Position numbers and translations under genes: made by a program. The notes beneath the pieces are model-generated. The model was given only the letters and a program-made list of their open reading frames with translations, ran no database searches and was not told the origin of the DNA. A stretch of 9,552 nucleotides of DNA from Paracoccaceae bacterium (GTDB lineage Bacteria; Pseudomonadota; Alphaproteobacteria; Rhodobacterales; Rhodobacteraceae): the NCBI GenBank assembly GCA_020832725.1, contig JAFIEC010000275.1, forward strand, positions 1 to 9,552, in the 5' to 3' direction. This document shows, in pieces, positions 1-6,411 of this stretch; the stretch's first letter is position 1; every line of letters starts with the position of its first letter.

Positions 1-538
1 CGTGACATGGGGCACCAGCCCCGAGGACGTGATCCCCATCACCGGCACCGTGCCCCATCCCGAGGATTTCACGGGCGGCAAGGTGGAGGCCGCGCGGCGG
101 AGCCTTGAATACATGGGCCTGACGCCCGGTCAGAAGATGTCGGAGATCGAGATCGACACCGTCTTCATCGGCTCCTGCACCAATGGCCGTATCGAGGATT
201 TGCGCGAGGTGGCCCGCGTGGTCGAGGGCCGCAAGGTGCGCGAAGGGCTGCGGGCGATGGTCGTGCCCGGCTCGGGCCTCGTGCGGGCCCAGGCCGAGGA
301 AGAGGGCATCGCGCAGAAGCTGATCGAGGCGGGTTTCGACTTCCGCCTGGCCGGGTGTTCCATGTGCCTTGGCATGAACCCCGACCAGCTGTCGCCGGGT
401 GAACGTTGCGCATCCACGTCGAACCGCAATTTCGAGGGTCGTCAGGGCTATCGCGGTCGCACCCATCTGGTCAGCCCCGCCATGGCCGCCGCCGCCGCGA
501 TCACCGGGCGGCTGACGGATGTGCGGGAGTTGATGTGA
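1..538 (+). CDS. leuC: 3-isopropylmalate dehydratase large subunit, C-terminal part (5' end outside window)
   Basis: This is the last 178 or so residues of LeuC, the [4Fe-4S] aconitase-family subunit. With LeuD it isomerises 2-isopropylmalate to 3-isopropylmalate in cytosolic leucine synthesis. All three cluster-binding cysteines of the family are visible: one in GSCTNGR (window residue 59) and two in the CSMC pair (residues 119 and 122), followed by CLGMNPDQL, the substrate-loop sequence SNRNFEGRQG and the terminal LTDVREL. The family is normally about 465-470 residues, so a little over a third is present and the start lies upstream. No frameshift is seen and the C-terminus is the usual one. 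The stop codon is 118 bp before leuD, a longer gap than a tightly coupled pair would have, and that gap contains hairpins. Identification is secure from the motifs. Confidence 0.97.
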   Translation, partial: VTWGTSPEDVIPITGTVPHPEDFTGGKVEAARRSLEYMGLTPGQKMSEIEIDTVFIGSCTNGRIEDLREVARVVEGRKVREGLRAMVVPGSGLVRAQAEEEGIAQKLIEAGFDFRLAGCSMCLGMNPDQLSPGERCASTSNRNFEGRQGYRGRTHLVSPAMAAAAAITGRLTDVRELM

Positions 539-656
539 CGCGCCCGCCTGCAACCACCGCATGGCACCGGTGCGGCCGGTGCCACCCCCAATGGAAGTGG
601 GGCGCCCCCGGCGCTCCGCGACGGGCGGGAGCCCCCCTTGTTCCGGAGAACAGCGC
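539..656 (+). other. leuC-leuD intergenic region with stable hairpins
   Basis: This 118-bp gap holds no convincing gene. A perfect 9-bp inverted repeat lies at 562-570/576-584 (TGGCACCGG, loop TGCGG, CCGGTGCCA). It is followed by a 5-bp stem at 586-590/598-602 and the palindrome GGGGCGCCCC at 599-608. No T-run follows, so a classical intrinsic terminator is not supported. An RNA-processing or stability element that sets LeuC:LeuD ratios is possible but inferred. The leuD ribosome binding site (CGGAGA, 644-649) sits at the end of the gap. Confidence 0.6.
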
Positions 657-1262
657 ATGACCCCCTTCACCACCCTGACCAGCGTCGCGGCCCCCCTGCC
701 TCTGGTGAATGTCGACACCGACATGATCATTCCCAAGCAGTTCCTGAAGACGATCCACCGCACGGGTCTGGGGAAAAGCCTCTTCTACGAGATGCGTTAT
801 GACCGGGAGGGCAACGAGCAGCCGGATTTCGTGCTCAACCAGCCCGCATGGCGGGAGGCGGGCATCCTTGTCGCCGGCGAGAATTTCGGATGCGGCTCGT
901 CGCGGGAACATGCTCCCTGGGCGCTGATGGACTTCGGTATTCGCTGCGTGATCGCGCCCTCCTTTGCCGATATCTTCTACAACAACTGCTTCAAGAACGG
1001 CATCCTGCCGATCGTGATGCCGCAGGATGTCGTCGATCGCCTGATGGACGATGCCCGCAAGGGCGCGAACGCGCGTCTTGCCGTCGATCTGGAGGCGCAG
1101 ACAGTCACCGGGGCCGACGGCACCGTATACCGGTTCGAGATCGATCCCTACCGCAAGCATTGCCTTATGGAGGGGCTCGACGATATCGGCCTGACGCTCG
1201 AAAAGGCAGCTGCGATCGACACTTTCGAATCGGCCCGGGCATCAAGTCACCCCTGGCTCTGA
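657..1262 (+). CDS. leuD: 3-isopropylmalate dehydratase small subunit
   Basis: This 201-residue protein is the swivelling small subunit that completes the isopropylmalate isomerase with LeuC. It matches the family over its whole length: VNVDTDMIIPKQFLK near the N-terminus, the hallmark loop NFGCGSSREHAPWAL in the middle, SFADIFYNNCFKNGILP, and RKHCLMEGLDDIGLTLEK near the C-terminus. I chose the ATG at 657 because family members begin at MxxFTTLTxxAAPLPLVN. It is also preceded by a CGGAGA ribosome binding site at 644-649 with a 7-base spacer. The longer reading frame from 561 would add 32 low-complexity residues encoded by the intergenic hairpins and is rejected. Length and C-terminus are normal, and no key residue is missing. 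Confidence 0.97.
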   Translation: MTPFTTLTSVAAPLPLVNVDTDMIIPKQFLKTIHRTGLGKSLFYEMRYDREGNEQPDFVLNQPAWREAGILVAGENFGCGSSREHAPWALMDFGIRCVIAPSFADIFYNNCFKNGILPIVMPQDVVDRLMDDARKGANARLAVDLEAQTVTGADGTVYRFEIDPYRKHCLMEGLDDIGLTLEKAAAIDTFESARASSHPWL

Positions 1263-1290
1263 GCGTGACGCGCGTCCCGGTTGCAACAGT

Positions 1291-1323
1291 CGCAGGCCGA
1301 GAGGTCGGCCTGCGCCCTCTCGG
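1291..1323 (+). terminator. Hairpin(s) after leuD, possible terminator or alternative RNA structure
   Basis: A perfect 10-bp stem is formed by CGCAGGCCGA (1291-1300) and TCGGCCTGCG (1305-1314) around a 4-base loop GAGG, 28 bp beyond the leuD stop. A second 8-bp stem, CCGAGAGG (1297-1304) with CCTCTCGG (1316-1323), uses part of the same bases, so the two cannot form together. The downstream CGGTTGATG is not a real U-tract. Termination is therefore likely but not certain, as is common in GC-rich alphaproteobacteria. Confidence 0.55.
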
Positions 1324-1335
1324 TTGATGCGTCCC

Positions 1336-1364
1336 TTGACCCCGGCCGCCTGCCGCGCGACACT
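1336..1364 (+). promoter_or_regulatory. Candidate sigma-70-type promoter for the membrane protein gene
   Basis: TTGACC (1336-1341) lies 17 bases before GACACT (1359-1364), which matches the -10 consensus at its second, fourth and last bases. It follows the post-leuD hairpins and precedes the membrane protein gene. The -35 is strong and the -10 weak. This is a consensus match by eye only. The rest of the 1263-1438 gap holds a GACGCGCGTC palindrome (1267-1276), GTTGCAAC (1280-1287) and no small gene I can support. Confidence 0.33.
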
Positions 1365-1438
1365 CGTCGCCTGAGGTATCGCCTTGGCACGAGCACCCGC
1401 AGAGGTTGCCGACCGAGGCCGGAAACGAGGCAGGGGCA

Positions 1439-2293
1439 GTGGTTACATATTTGCTCGGCGCAAGTGTGCGTGGGGTTCTGGTCGCCTTGGCGATCATGGT
1501 CCCCTCCTTCATTTTGCCCGACCTGGCGCAAGAAGCGCGGCAGATCGCGGTGCTTGTGGCTGTCGTGGCCTTCTGCATCGTCCTGTTCGAATATGGCTCA
1601 TCGCATCCCGGGCTGGTGGAGTTCCGCTTTGCGCCACCCTTCAACCGAATCCGCTATCTGTCGCTCCTTTTCTGCGTGATCGCGATTGCGCTGCTGTTTC
1701 GGCAGGCCAGCGCGCCCGGCCCGGCGAGCCATGCGGTCACACTCGTGGGTGATGTGATGGGGCGGGCGCTCGATGTCCCCTATTCGCCGGTGCAGCTTCT
1801 GGTGGCGGCCCTGGCGGATCCCGCCGATCGCGCGCGGGTAGAGCTGATCCGCGCCGCAGCCGGGCTGTCCTATGGCATCTCGCTGGTGATGCTTGCGATT
1901 TTCTCGATCTTCATTCGCGTGCTCGACTGGCCGCTGGGCCGGGGCGCGTTCAATCTGTGGCTCAACCTTCCGACCTTCGATCCGCTGGCGCAGCGTGATG
2001 TGGCAGCGCATCTGCTGCGCGATGCCCGCTTCAATGTGGTGATCGGTCTGGCGCTGCCATTCCTCATCCCGTTTCTTGCCGCCGGGGCCGCAGGTGTGCA
2101 CGATCTGAGCAGCGTCGCGGCCAATCAGCCGCTTTTGTGGGGGGTGACTCTTTGGGCGTTTCTGCCGGCGAGCCTGTTCATGCGCGGTGTTGCGATGGCC
2201 CGCCTGGCGGCCCTCCTGCGGGAGAGCGCATCGGCGCCGAGACCCGGTGCGCCCGCGCGCACAGCGCCCGCCGCCGTCACTCCTCCGCGCTGA
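1439..2293 (+). CDS. Uncharacterised six-helix inner-membrane protein in the leu locus
   Basis: I do not recognise a characterised family. The 284-residue reading has about six hydrophobic segments (roughly residues 10-27, 36-53, 73-88, 143-162, 198-219 and 231-250) and a Pro/Ala-rich, probably cytoplasmic tail. Conserved-looking stretches are LFEYGSSHPGLVEFRFAPPFNRIR after helix 2 (in two parts, EYGSSHPGLVEFR and APPFNRIR), FNLWLNLPTFDP before helix 5, and WAFLPASLFMRG in helix 6. I chose GTG at 1439 because a GAGG ribosome binding site (1427-1430) precedes it by 8 bases and the first helix starts immediately. A TTG at 1406 would add 11 polar residues and has no clear site. The gene sits between leuD and leuB, followed closely by the EEP-like gene, with which it is probably co-transcribed. 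I recall similar proteins at this locus in Rhodobacterales, but cannot verify that. The function is unknown. Confidence 0.8.
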   Translation: MVTYLLGASVRGVLVALAIMVPSFILPDLAQEARQIAVLVAVVAFCIVLFEYGSSHPGLVEFRFAPPFNRIRYLSLLFCVIAIALLFRQASAPGPASHAVTLVGDVMGRALDVPYSPVQLLVAALADPADRARVELIRAAAGLSYGISLVMLAIFSIFIRVLDWPLGRGAFNLWLNLPTFDPLAQRDVAAHLLRDARFNVVIGLALPFLIPFLAAGAAGVHDLSSVAANQPLLWGVTLWAFLPASLFMRGVAMARLAALLRESASAPRPGAPARTAPAAVTPPR

Positions 2294-2316
2294 GCCGGGC
2301 GGCCGCCCTGTTCACC

Positions 2317-3396
2317 TTGCGGCCCATCGCCCTGGCCCTGGTCGCGATGTTGATTGCGGGCCATTGTGTGCCGCAGGCTGCGGCCAGCGCGCCCGCGCCC
2401 CTGCCCGAGGCTGGTACGATTCGGCTGGCCGTCTTTCACGGGGCGTTTTCGCGACGGCGGCCCGGAGAGCTGGTGCGCGAGCTTGAGCGTGGGAGCCCCG
2501 CGCTCGAGGCCTCTCTTGCAGCGCTTGTGGCAATCGCCCCCGATGTCGTGCTGCTCTCGAGGATCGACTGGGATGCCCGCTCGATCGCGCTGTCGCTGCT
2601 GCAGGAGCGGCTGGCCGAGGCTGGCCACGCGATGCCTCACGTCTTTCATGCCCGGCCCAATTCGGGCCTGCCTGCGGGGCGCGATCTTGTGGGCGGCGGC
2701 CGGCCCGGGGTTGCGCGCGATGTACAGGGTTATGGTCGTTTTTCCGGCCATGGCGGCATGGCGCTTCTGTCGCGTCTGCCGCTGGAGGCGGAAAGGGCGG
2801 CCGACTACACTGCCCTGCGCTGGGCTGATCTGCCGGATGCGCGGCTGCCGCATCTCGATGGCGCGCCGTTTCCCTCGTCCGAGGCCCTCGCGGTGCAGCG
2901 CCTGTCCTCTGTCGGGCTGTGGGACGTGCCCGCGCGCCTGCCCGGTGGCGGGGTCCTGCGGCTGCTTGCAGGCGTTTCGACACCCCCGCTTCCCGATGGG
3001 CCCGCCGGGCGCAACGCGCTGCGCAATGCCGATGAGGCGCGGTTCTGGTTGGCCTATCTCGATGGCTGGGCCCCGCCCGGCGGTTTGCCTCCCGCAGCCG
3101 GAGAGCCGTTAGCGCTGCTGGCGCACCTGAACGCCGACCCCGACCGTGGTCTGGGGCAGACAGCCGCGATCCGCGCGCTTCTGGCACATCCGCGCCTGCA
3201 GGACCCGTTCGCACACCCCGCAGAGGCGGCCACGGCCCTGATCGGCGAGGAGGGGTTGCGGCTGTCCTATGTCCTGCCGGATGCCACGCTTGCCGTCGTG
3301 GCGGCGGGCCTGCTGTGGCCCGATATCGACGAGGGCGAGCGGGCGGGGCGCAATGCGGTCGTCTGGGTGGACATCCGCCTGCCGCCCGTGCCTTGA
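2317..3396 (+). CDS. Secreted endonuclease/exonuclease/phosphatase-like protein, probably catalytically degenerate
   Basis: From a TTG start this is a 359-residue protein with a Sec signal peptide: a short MRP n-region, a hydrophobic core at about 4-15, and AxA sites in QAAASA near 20-25. It would act in the periplasm. The fold-level pattern of the EEP (exonuclease III/DNase I-like) family can be followed: RLAVF strand near 36-40, PDVVLLSRIDWD (75-86), GHGGMALLSRLPL (144-156), AHLNADPDRG (269-278), PRLQDPF (292-298) and the final strand NAVVWVDI (346-353). Residues expected for catalysis differ: FN reads FH (40-41), the LQE-type glutamate reads S81, GDFN reads AHLN (269-272) and SDH reads GRN (344-346). 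The start is uncertain. The frame is open from 2137, overlapping the upstream gene by about 150 bp, and ATG 2347 would cut into the signal peptide. No good ribosome binding site is seen at 2317, so coupling to the upstream gene is likely. Confidence 0.75.
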   Translation: MRPIALALVAMLIAGHCVPQAAASAPAPLPEAGTIRLAVFHGAFSRRRPGELVRELERGSPALEASLAALVAIAPDVVLLSRIDWDARSIALSLLQERLAEAGHAMPHVFHARPNSGLPAGRDLVGGGRPGVARDVQGYGRFSGHGGMALLSRLPLEAERAADYTALRWADLPDARLPHLDGAPFPSSEALAVQRLSSVGLWDVPARLPGGGVLRLLAGVSTPPLPDGPAGRNALRNADEARFWLAYLDGWAPPGGLPPAAGEPLALLAHLNADPDRGLGQTAAIRALLAHPRLQDPFAHPAEAATALIGEEGLRLSYVLPDATLAVVAAGLLWPDIDEGERAGRNAVVWVDIRLPPVP

Positions 3397-3420
3397 CCAC
3401 ACCTGTCCCCCGGTCTAGGC
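3392..3420 (+). promoter_or_regulatory. Candidate leuB promoter
   Basis: CTTGAC (3392-3397), a perfect alphaproteobacterial -35, is followed after 17 bases by CTAGGC (3415-3420), which matches the CTATAT-type -10 only in its first three bases. It overlaps the stop codon of the preceding gene and would give leuB a short leader of about 20-25 bases. It is a consensus match by eye, so confidence is modest. Confidence 0.35.
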
Positions 3421-3449
3421 CAGCGCCGACAGTCACGGAGTGCGAGCCA

Positions 3450-4556
3450 ATGTCCAACCCCTCCCTTCTCATCCTGCCGGGCGACGGCATCGGCCCCGAG
3501 GTCATGGCCGAGGTGCGCAAGGTCATCGACTGGTTCGGCACCCGCCGGGGCATCATGTTCGACGTGTCCGAGGATCTTGTGGGCGGCTGCGCCTATGATG
3601 CCCATGGCACGCCCCTTGCCGATGCCACGATGGAGCGCGCGCAGGAAGTCGATGCCGTGCTTCTGGGGGCCGTCGGCGGGCCGAAATACGACAACCTCGA
3701 TTTCTCGATCAAGCCGGAGCGCGGGCTCTTGCGGCTGCGCAAGGAAATGGACCTCTACGCCAACTTGCGTCCCGCCCAGTGTTTTGACGCGCTGGCGGAT
3801 TTCTCCTCACTCAAGCGCGATGTCGTCGCAGGCCTGGACATCATGATCGTGCGTGAACTGACGTCGGGTGTCTATTTCGGAGAGCCGCGCGGCATCTTCC
3901 GCGAGGGCAACGAGCGTGTGGGCATCAACACCCAGCGCTACACCGAATCCGAGATCGCCCGGGTCGCCCGCTCGGCCTTCGAGTTGGCGCGCCGTCGCGG
4001 CAACCGGGTCTGTTCCATGGAGAAGGGCAACGTCATGGAATCGGGCGTCCTGTGGCGCGACGTGGTGCAGGAGGTGCACGACGCCGAATACGCCGACGTC
4101 GAGCTGAGCCACATGTATGCGGATGCGGGCGCCATGCAGCTGACACGCTGGCCCAAGCAGTTCGACGTGATCGTGACCGACAACCTCTTTGGCGACCTTC
4201 TGTCCGATCTGGCCGCGATGCTGACCGGAAGCCTTGGCATGCTGCCGTCGGCCAGCCTTGGCGCGCCGATGGCCAACGGACGACCAAAGGCGCTTTACGA
4301 GCCGGTCCACGGCTCGGCCCCGGACATCGCCGGACAGGGCATCGCCAACCCGATCGCCTGTATCCTCAGCTTTGCCATGGCGTTGCGGTATTCGTTCGAT
4401 CTCGGTGACGAGGCCGATCGGCTGGAGGCTTCGGTTCAGGCCGTTCTGGCCCAGGGCCTGCGCACGGCCGACCTGATGGGTCCCGAAGGCGGCCAGCCGG
4501 TTGGCACAGCCCAGATGGGTGACGCCATCGTGGCGGCGCTCGAGGCCTCGGTCTGA
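3450..4556 (+). CDS. leuB: 3-isopropylmalate dehydrogenase
   Basis: This 368-residue NAD-dependent decarboxylating dehydrogenase oxidises 3-isopropylmalate to 2-oxoisocaproate, the step after LeuCD. Visible motifs are GDGIGPEV at 11-18, GAVGGPKYD, the substrate-binding arginines in LRKEMDLYANLRP, and RELTSGVYFGEPRG with catalytic Tyr142. Also present are catalytic Lys192 in MEKGNVM, the metal-binding aspartates D225, D249 and D253, and the NAD-site sequence YEPVHGSAPDIAGQGIANP. The ATG at 3450 begins the canonical N-terminal strand (NPSLLILPGDGIG) and has GGAG at 3437-3440, 9 bases upstream. In-frame codons back to 3315 encode only non-homologous sequence overlapping the previous gene. It is separated from leuCD by two non-leucine genes and may have its own promoter. 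Its stop is 4 bp from the stop of the convergent transporter gene. Confidence 0.98.
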   Translation: MSNPSLLILPGDGIGPEVMAEVRKVIDWFGTRRGIMFDVSEDLVGGCAYDAHGTPLADATMERAQEVDAVLLGAVGGPKYDNLDFSIKPERGLLRLRKEMDLYANLRPAQCFDALADFSSLKRDVVAGLDIMIVRELTSGVYFGEPRGIFREGNERVGINTQRYTESEIARVARSAFELARRRGNRVCSMEKGNVMESGVLWRDVVQEVHDAEYADVELSHMYADAGAMQLTRWPKQFDVIVTDNLFGDLLSDLAAMLTGSLGMLPSASLGAPMANGRPKALYEPVHGSAPDIAGQGIANPIACILSFAMALRYSFDLGDEADRLEASVQAVLAQGLRTADLMGPEGGQPVGTAQMGDAIVAALEASV

Positions 4557-4560
4557 TTCC

Positions 4561-6207
4561 TCACTCCGGGCCGTCGCCCTGTGCGACGGCCGCCCGCGCG
4601 GTGGCCTGATCCGGCGGCGGCTCGGCAGGGCTTCCGGGTGGGGTCCAGGCCATGCGCTCGTAATGGACGATGCGCTGGACATGGGTCGCCGCCCTGCGCA
4701 GCCAGCGCAGCGCATCCGCCACCTGCATCACCTCGGCAACCGTCAGTCCCAGAACATGGGGCGGGTGGCGCAGAACGCTGTGGCGTACCCGGGCCTCGAT
4801 CCGGGCAAGACGTGTTTCAAGCCGTGCAAGGCGCGCCTCCAGCGCCCCGTCGCCGCCTTCGATCGCATGGCGCTCCAGGCACCCGGCCAGAAGGCGCACC
4901 CCATGGCGCAGCCGGTCGGTACGCGCCGCCCGGCGCAGCCGCGCGGCCTGGGTGGCGCGGTACTGAAGCCTGCGCAGATGGTCGAGTTGCTGAAGCTGGG
5001 CGTTCAGCCGGGACAGCCCCCTCTCGTCGTCTTCCGAGACCCCTATCCGCGCAACGAAACCCTGCACCTCCTCCAGTTCCTCGGCCGCGCGTGCCGCAGC
5101 ATTGGCCAGAGCCTCATGCGGGACCGAATCGCGGAGCGCGGCGGCAAGTGCTGCAAAGAGGGCATTCGCGACCTCCTGCAGGACCCTGCCCGAGACATCG
5201 AGTGCTGCCGCACTGTCGGACAAAAGTCGCCGGTCCAGCAGCGCGGAGGGCCGCGCCTCCTCCCGCTCGGGCAAAAGCCGTATGATCAGCGCCGCAAAGG
5301 CCGGGGTGAGGGGCAGCATGACCGCGACGCCCGCAAGGTTGAACCCGGTGTGGAACAGCACCAGCGCAAGCTGCGCATCATTGCCCAGCGTCTCGCGGGC
5401 CAGCACGGCGGCGAAGGGATCGATCAGCACCAGCGCAAGCAGCCCCCCCGCGATGTGATAGAGCAGATTCGCAAGTGCTGTCTGCTGCACGGCCCGGTTG
5501 CCGCCCACTGCGGCCAGGAAGGCGGTGAAGGTCGTGCCCACATGCATCCCCACCACCAGGGACGCGGCCTGTTCAAATCCGATCGCACCGCCCGACAGCA
5601 GGACCAGGACCGCGGCTACCCCCGCCGAGGAGCTCTGCGTGAGCATCGTCACCGCGATCCCGATGGCGACAAGCTGCGCCCGGCCCCAGGGGCCGGCGTC
5701 GGGAAAGCTTGCGGGGGTGATCTGTCCTTCCCAGGCGGCCATCGCAGCCTGCATCATGTCAAGCCCGATGAACACAAGCGCGAAGCCCGCAAGCCCCCTT
5801 CCCGCCCGCGCCAGTTGCCCGGGTCCCAGCAGCGCAATCAGGCTGGCCAAGAACAGAAGCGGCAGCGCGATCACGCCCAGCTTGAGCCTGAAGCCAACGA
5901 ACAGCACCAGCCAGCCGGTAAAGGTCGTGCCCACGCTGGCACCATAGAGCACGCCAAGCGCCTGCGGAAAGGCCATCAAACCCGCGCCGACAAACCCCAC
6001 CGTCATGACCATCGTCGCCGAGGAGGACTGGATCGCCGCAGTGGTCGCGGCCCCCGTGAGCGCGCCCGAAAGCGGCGTGCGGGTAAAACCCGCAAGCAGC
6101 CCGCGCGCCCGGTCGGAGGCGAGTTCGCGCAGGGCGGTCGTCATGGTCTGCATCCCGAACAGGAACAGCCCGATGCCACCCAGAAGAAGGAGAAGGTCGC
6201 CAGACAT
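4561..6207 (-). CDS. Na+/phosphate cotransporter family protein with PhoU-like C-terminal domain
   Basis: This 548-residue inner-membrane protein belongs to the NptA/YjbB (PNaS) family, which moves inorganic phosphate with Na+. The two inverted family repeats are clear: AIQSSSATM near 58-66 with GTTFTGW at 93-99, and LTQSSSAGV near 189-197 with GTTFTAF at 224-230. HTGFN at 286-290 is also typical. Hydrophobic helices fill residues 5 to about 312. From about 315 on the protein is soluble and helical, with heptad-like leucines and arginines, as in the PhoU-like domains attached to this family. Direction (uptake or export) cannot be read from sequence. The ATG at 6207 is chosen because MSGDLLLLLGGIGLFLFGMQ is the usual N-terminus. 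The longer frame would run into the tRNA gene, and only a weak ribosome binding site is seen. No Pho box was found upstream. It converges on leuB. Confidence 0.92.
   Translation of the reverse strand: MSGDLLLLLGGIGLFLFGMQTMTTALRELASDRARGLLAGFTRTPLSGALTGAATTAAIQSSSATMVMTVGFVGAGLMAFPQALGVLYGASVGTTFTGWLVLFVGFRLKLGVIALPLLFLASLIALLGPGQLARAGRGLAGFALVFIGLDMMQAAMAAWEGQITPASFPDAGPWGRAQLVAIGIAVTMLTQSSSAGVAAVLVLLSGGAIGFEQAASLVVGMHVGTTFTAFLAAVGGNRAVQQTALANLLYHIAGGLLALVLIDPFAAVLARETLGNDAQLALVLFHTGFNLAGVAVMLPLTPAFAALIIRLLPEREEARPSALLDRRLLSDSAAALDVSGRVLQEVANALFAALAAALRDSVPHEALANAAARAAEELEEVQGFVARIGVSEDDERGLSRLNAQLQQLDHLRRLQYRATQAARLRRAARTDRLRHGVRLLAGCLERHAIEGGDGALEARLARLETRLARIEARVRHSVLRHPPHVLGLTVAEVMQVADALRWLRRAATHVQRIVHYERMAWTPPGSPAEPPPDQATARAAVAQGDGPE
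4569..4591. terminator. Inverted repeat at the leuB / transporter convergence
   Basis: A perfect 9-bp stem (GGCCGTCGC, 4569-4577; GCGACGGCC, 4583-4591) with loop CCTGT starts 12 bp after the leuB stop and lies inside the last codons of the convergent transporter gene. The stop codons are only 4 bp apart, so any leuB terminator must lie in the opposite gene. No T-run follows, so its strength as an intrinsic terminator is uncertain. Confidence 0.45.
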
Positions 6208-6260
6208 GATCAGCCAGTCTTGCCGCGGTCGCGCGCCACCGCAAGGGCCCTGCCGACGCG

Positions 6261-6300
6261 CCATTGCCCGCTTGCAATGGTCCAAGCGACAGGCTAACCC
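6261..6300 (+). promoter_or_regulatory. Candidate tRNA-Pro promoter overlapping an inverted repeat
   Basis: TTGCAA (6272-6277) and TAACCC (6295-6300) are spaced by 17 bases. They would start transcription about 5 bases before the tRNA, the short leader typical of tRNA genes. The -35 lies in a perfect 7-bp inverted repeat, CCATTGC (6261-6267) and GCAATGG (6274-6280), which could be an operator. The region 6208-6311 is the divergent spacer between the transporter gene and the tRNA and holds nothing else I can support. Confidence 0.38.
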
Positions 6301-6311
6301 GCATCCAGCGT

Positions 6312-6388
6312 CGGAGTGTAGCTCAGCCTGGTAGAGCACTGTCTTCGGGAGGCAGGGGCCGGAGGTTCGAATCCTCTCACTCCGACCA
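6312..6388 (+). tRNA. tRNA-Pro (anticodon CGG)
   Basis: A complete 77-base cloverleaf can be drawn. The acceptor stem is CGGAGTG (6312-6318) with CACTCCG (6378-6384), the D stem GCTC/GAGC (6321-6324/6334-6337), and the anticodon stem CTGTC/GGCAG (6339-6343/6351-6355) with one G-U pair. The anticodon loop is TTCGGGA and reads CGG at 6346-6348. The T arm is GGAGG-TTCGAAT-CCTCT (6361-6377). It ends with discriminator A and a genomically encoded CCA at 6386-6388. The anticodon, the C at position 1 and the overall sequence fit bacterial proline tRNA decoding CCG. No integrase or attachment-site duplicate accompanies it. Confidence 0.97.
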
Positions 6389-6389
6389 G

Positions 6390-6406
6390 ACGCCCGCTGC
6401 GGGTGT
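6390..6406. terminator. Small hairpin between the tRNA and the convergent hydratase gene
   Basis: ACGCCCG (6390-6396) and CGGGTGT (6400-6406) form a 7-bp stem including one G-T pair, with a 3-base loop CTG. It lies in the 23-bp gap between two convergent genes. No T-run flanks it on either strand, so a terminator role is only a guess from position. Confidence 0.35.
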
Positions 6407-6411
6407 GCCGG

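Noticed and set aside
501..1160. 219-codon open frame on the - strand over leuD
   Set aside because: It is antisense to the fully matching leuD and shows no independent motif.
1263..1438. Leucine attenuator leader peptide near the alternative hairpins
   Set aside because: I found no short frame with a run of leucine codons, and the next gene is not a leucine gene.
2359..2367. Lipobox in the EEP-like signal peptide (LIAGHC)
   Set aside because: The residue before Cys is His, which does not fit the [GAS]C rule. AxA sites for signal peptidase I follow.
2312..3556. 414-codon open frame on the - strand opposite the EEP-like gene
   Set aside because: It is Arg/Pro/Ala-rich with no recognisable motif, a typical shadow frame in GC-rich DNA. 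The + strand frame has a signal peptide and family motifs.
4501..6297. 598-codon open frame on the + strand opposite the phosphate transporter gene
   Set aside because: The composition is Gln/Arg/His-rich with no domains, while the - strand encodes a clear PNaS-family transporter. It also overlaps leuB and has no plausible start.
6208..6339. N-terminal extension of the phosphate transporter to 6339
   Set aside because: It would overlap the tRNA-Pro gene. The family N-terminus begins at the ATG at 6207.
6312..6388. Genomic island inserted at the tRNA-Pro
   Set aside because: There is no integrase gene, no repeat of the tRNA 3' end in the window and no clear composition change.
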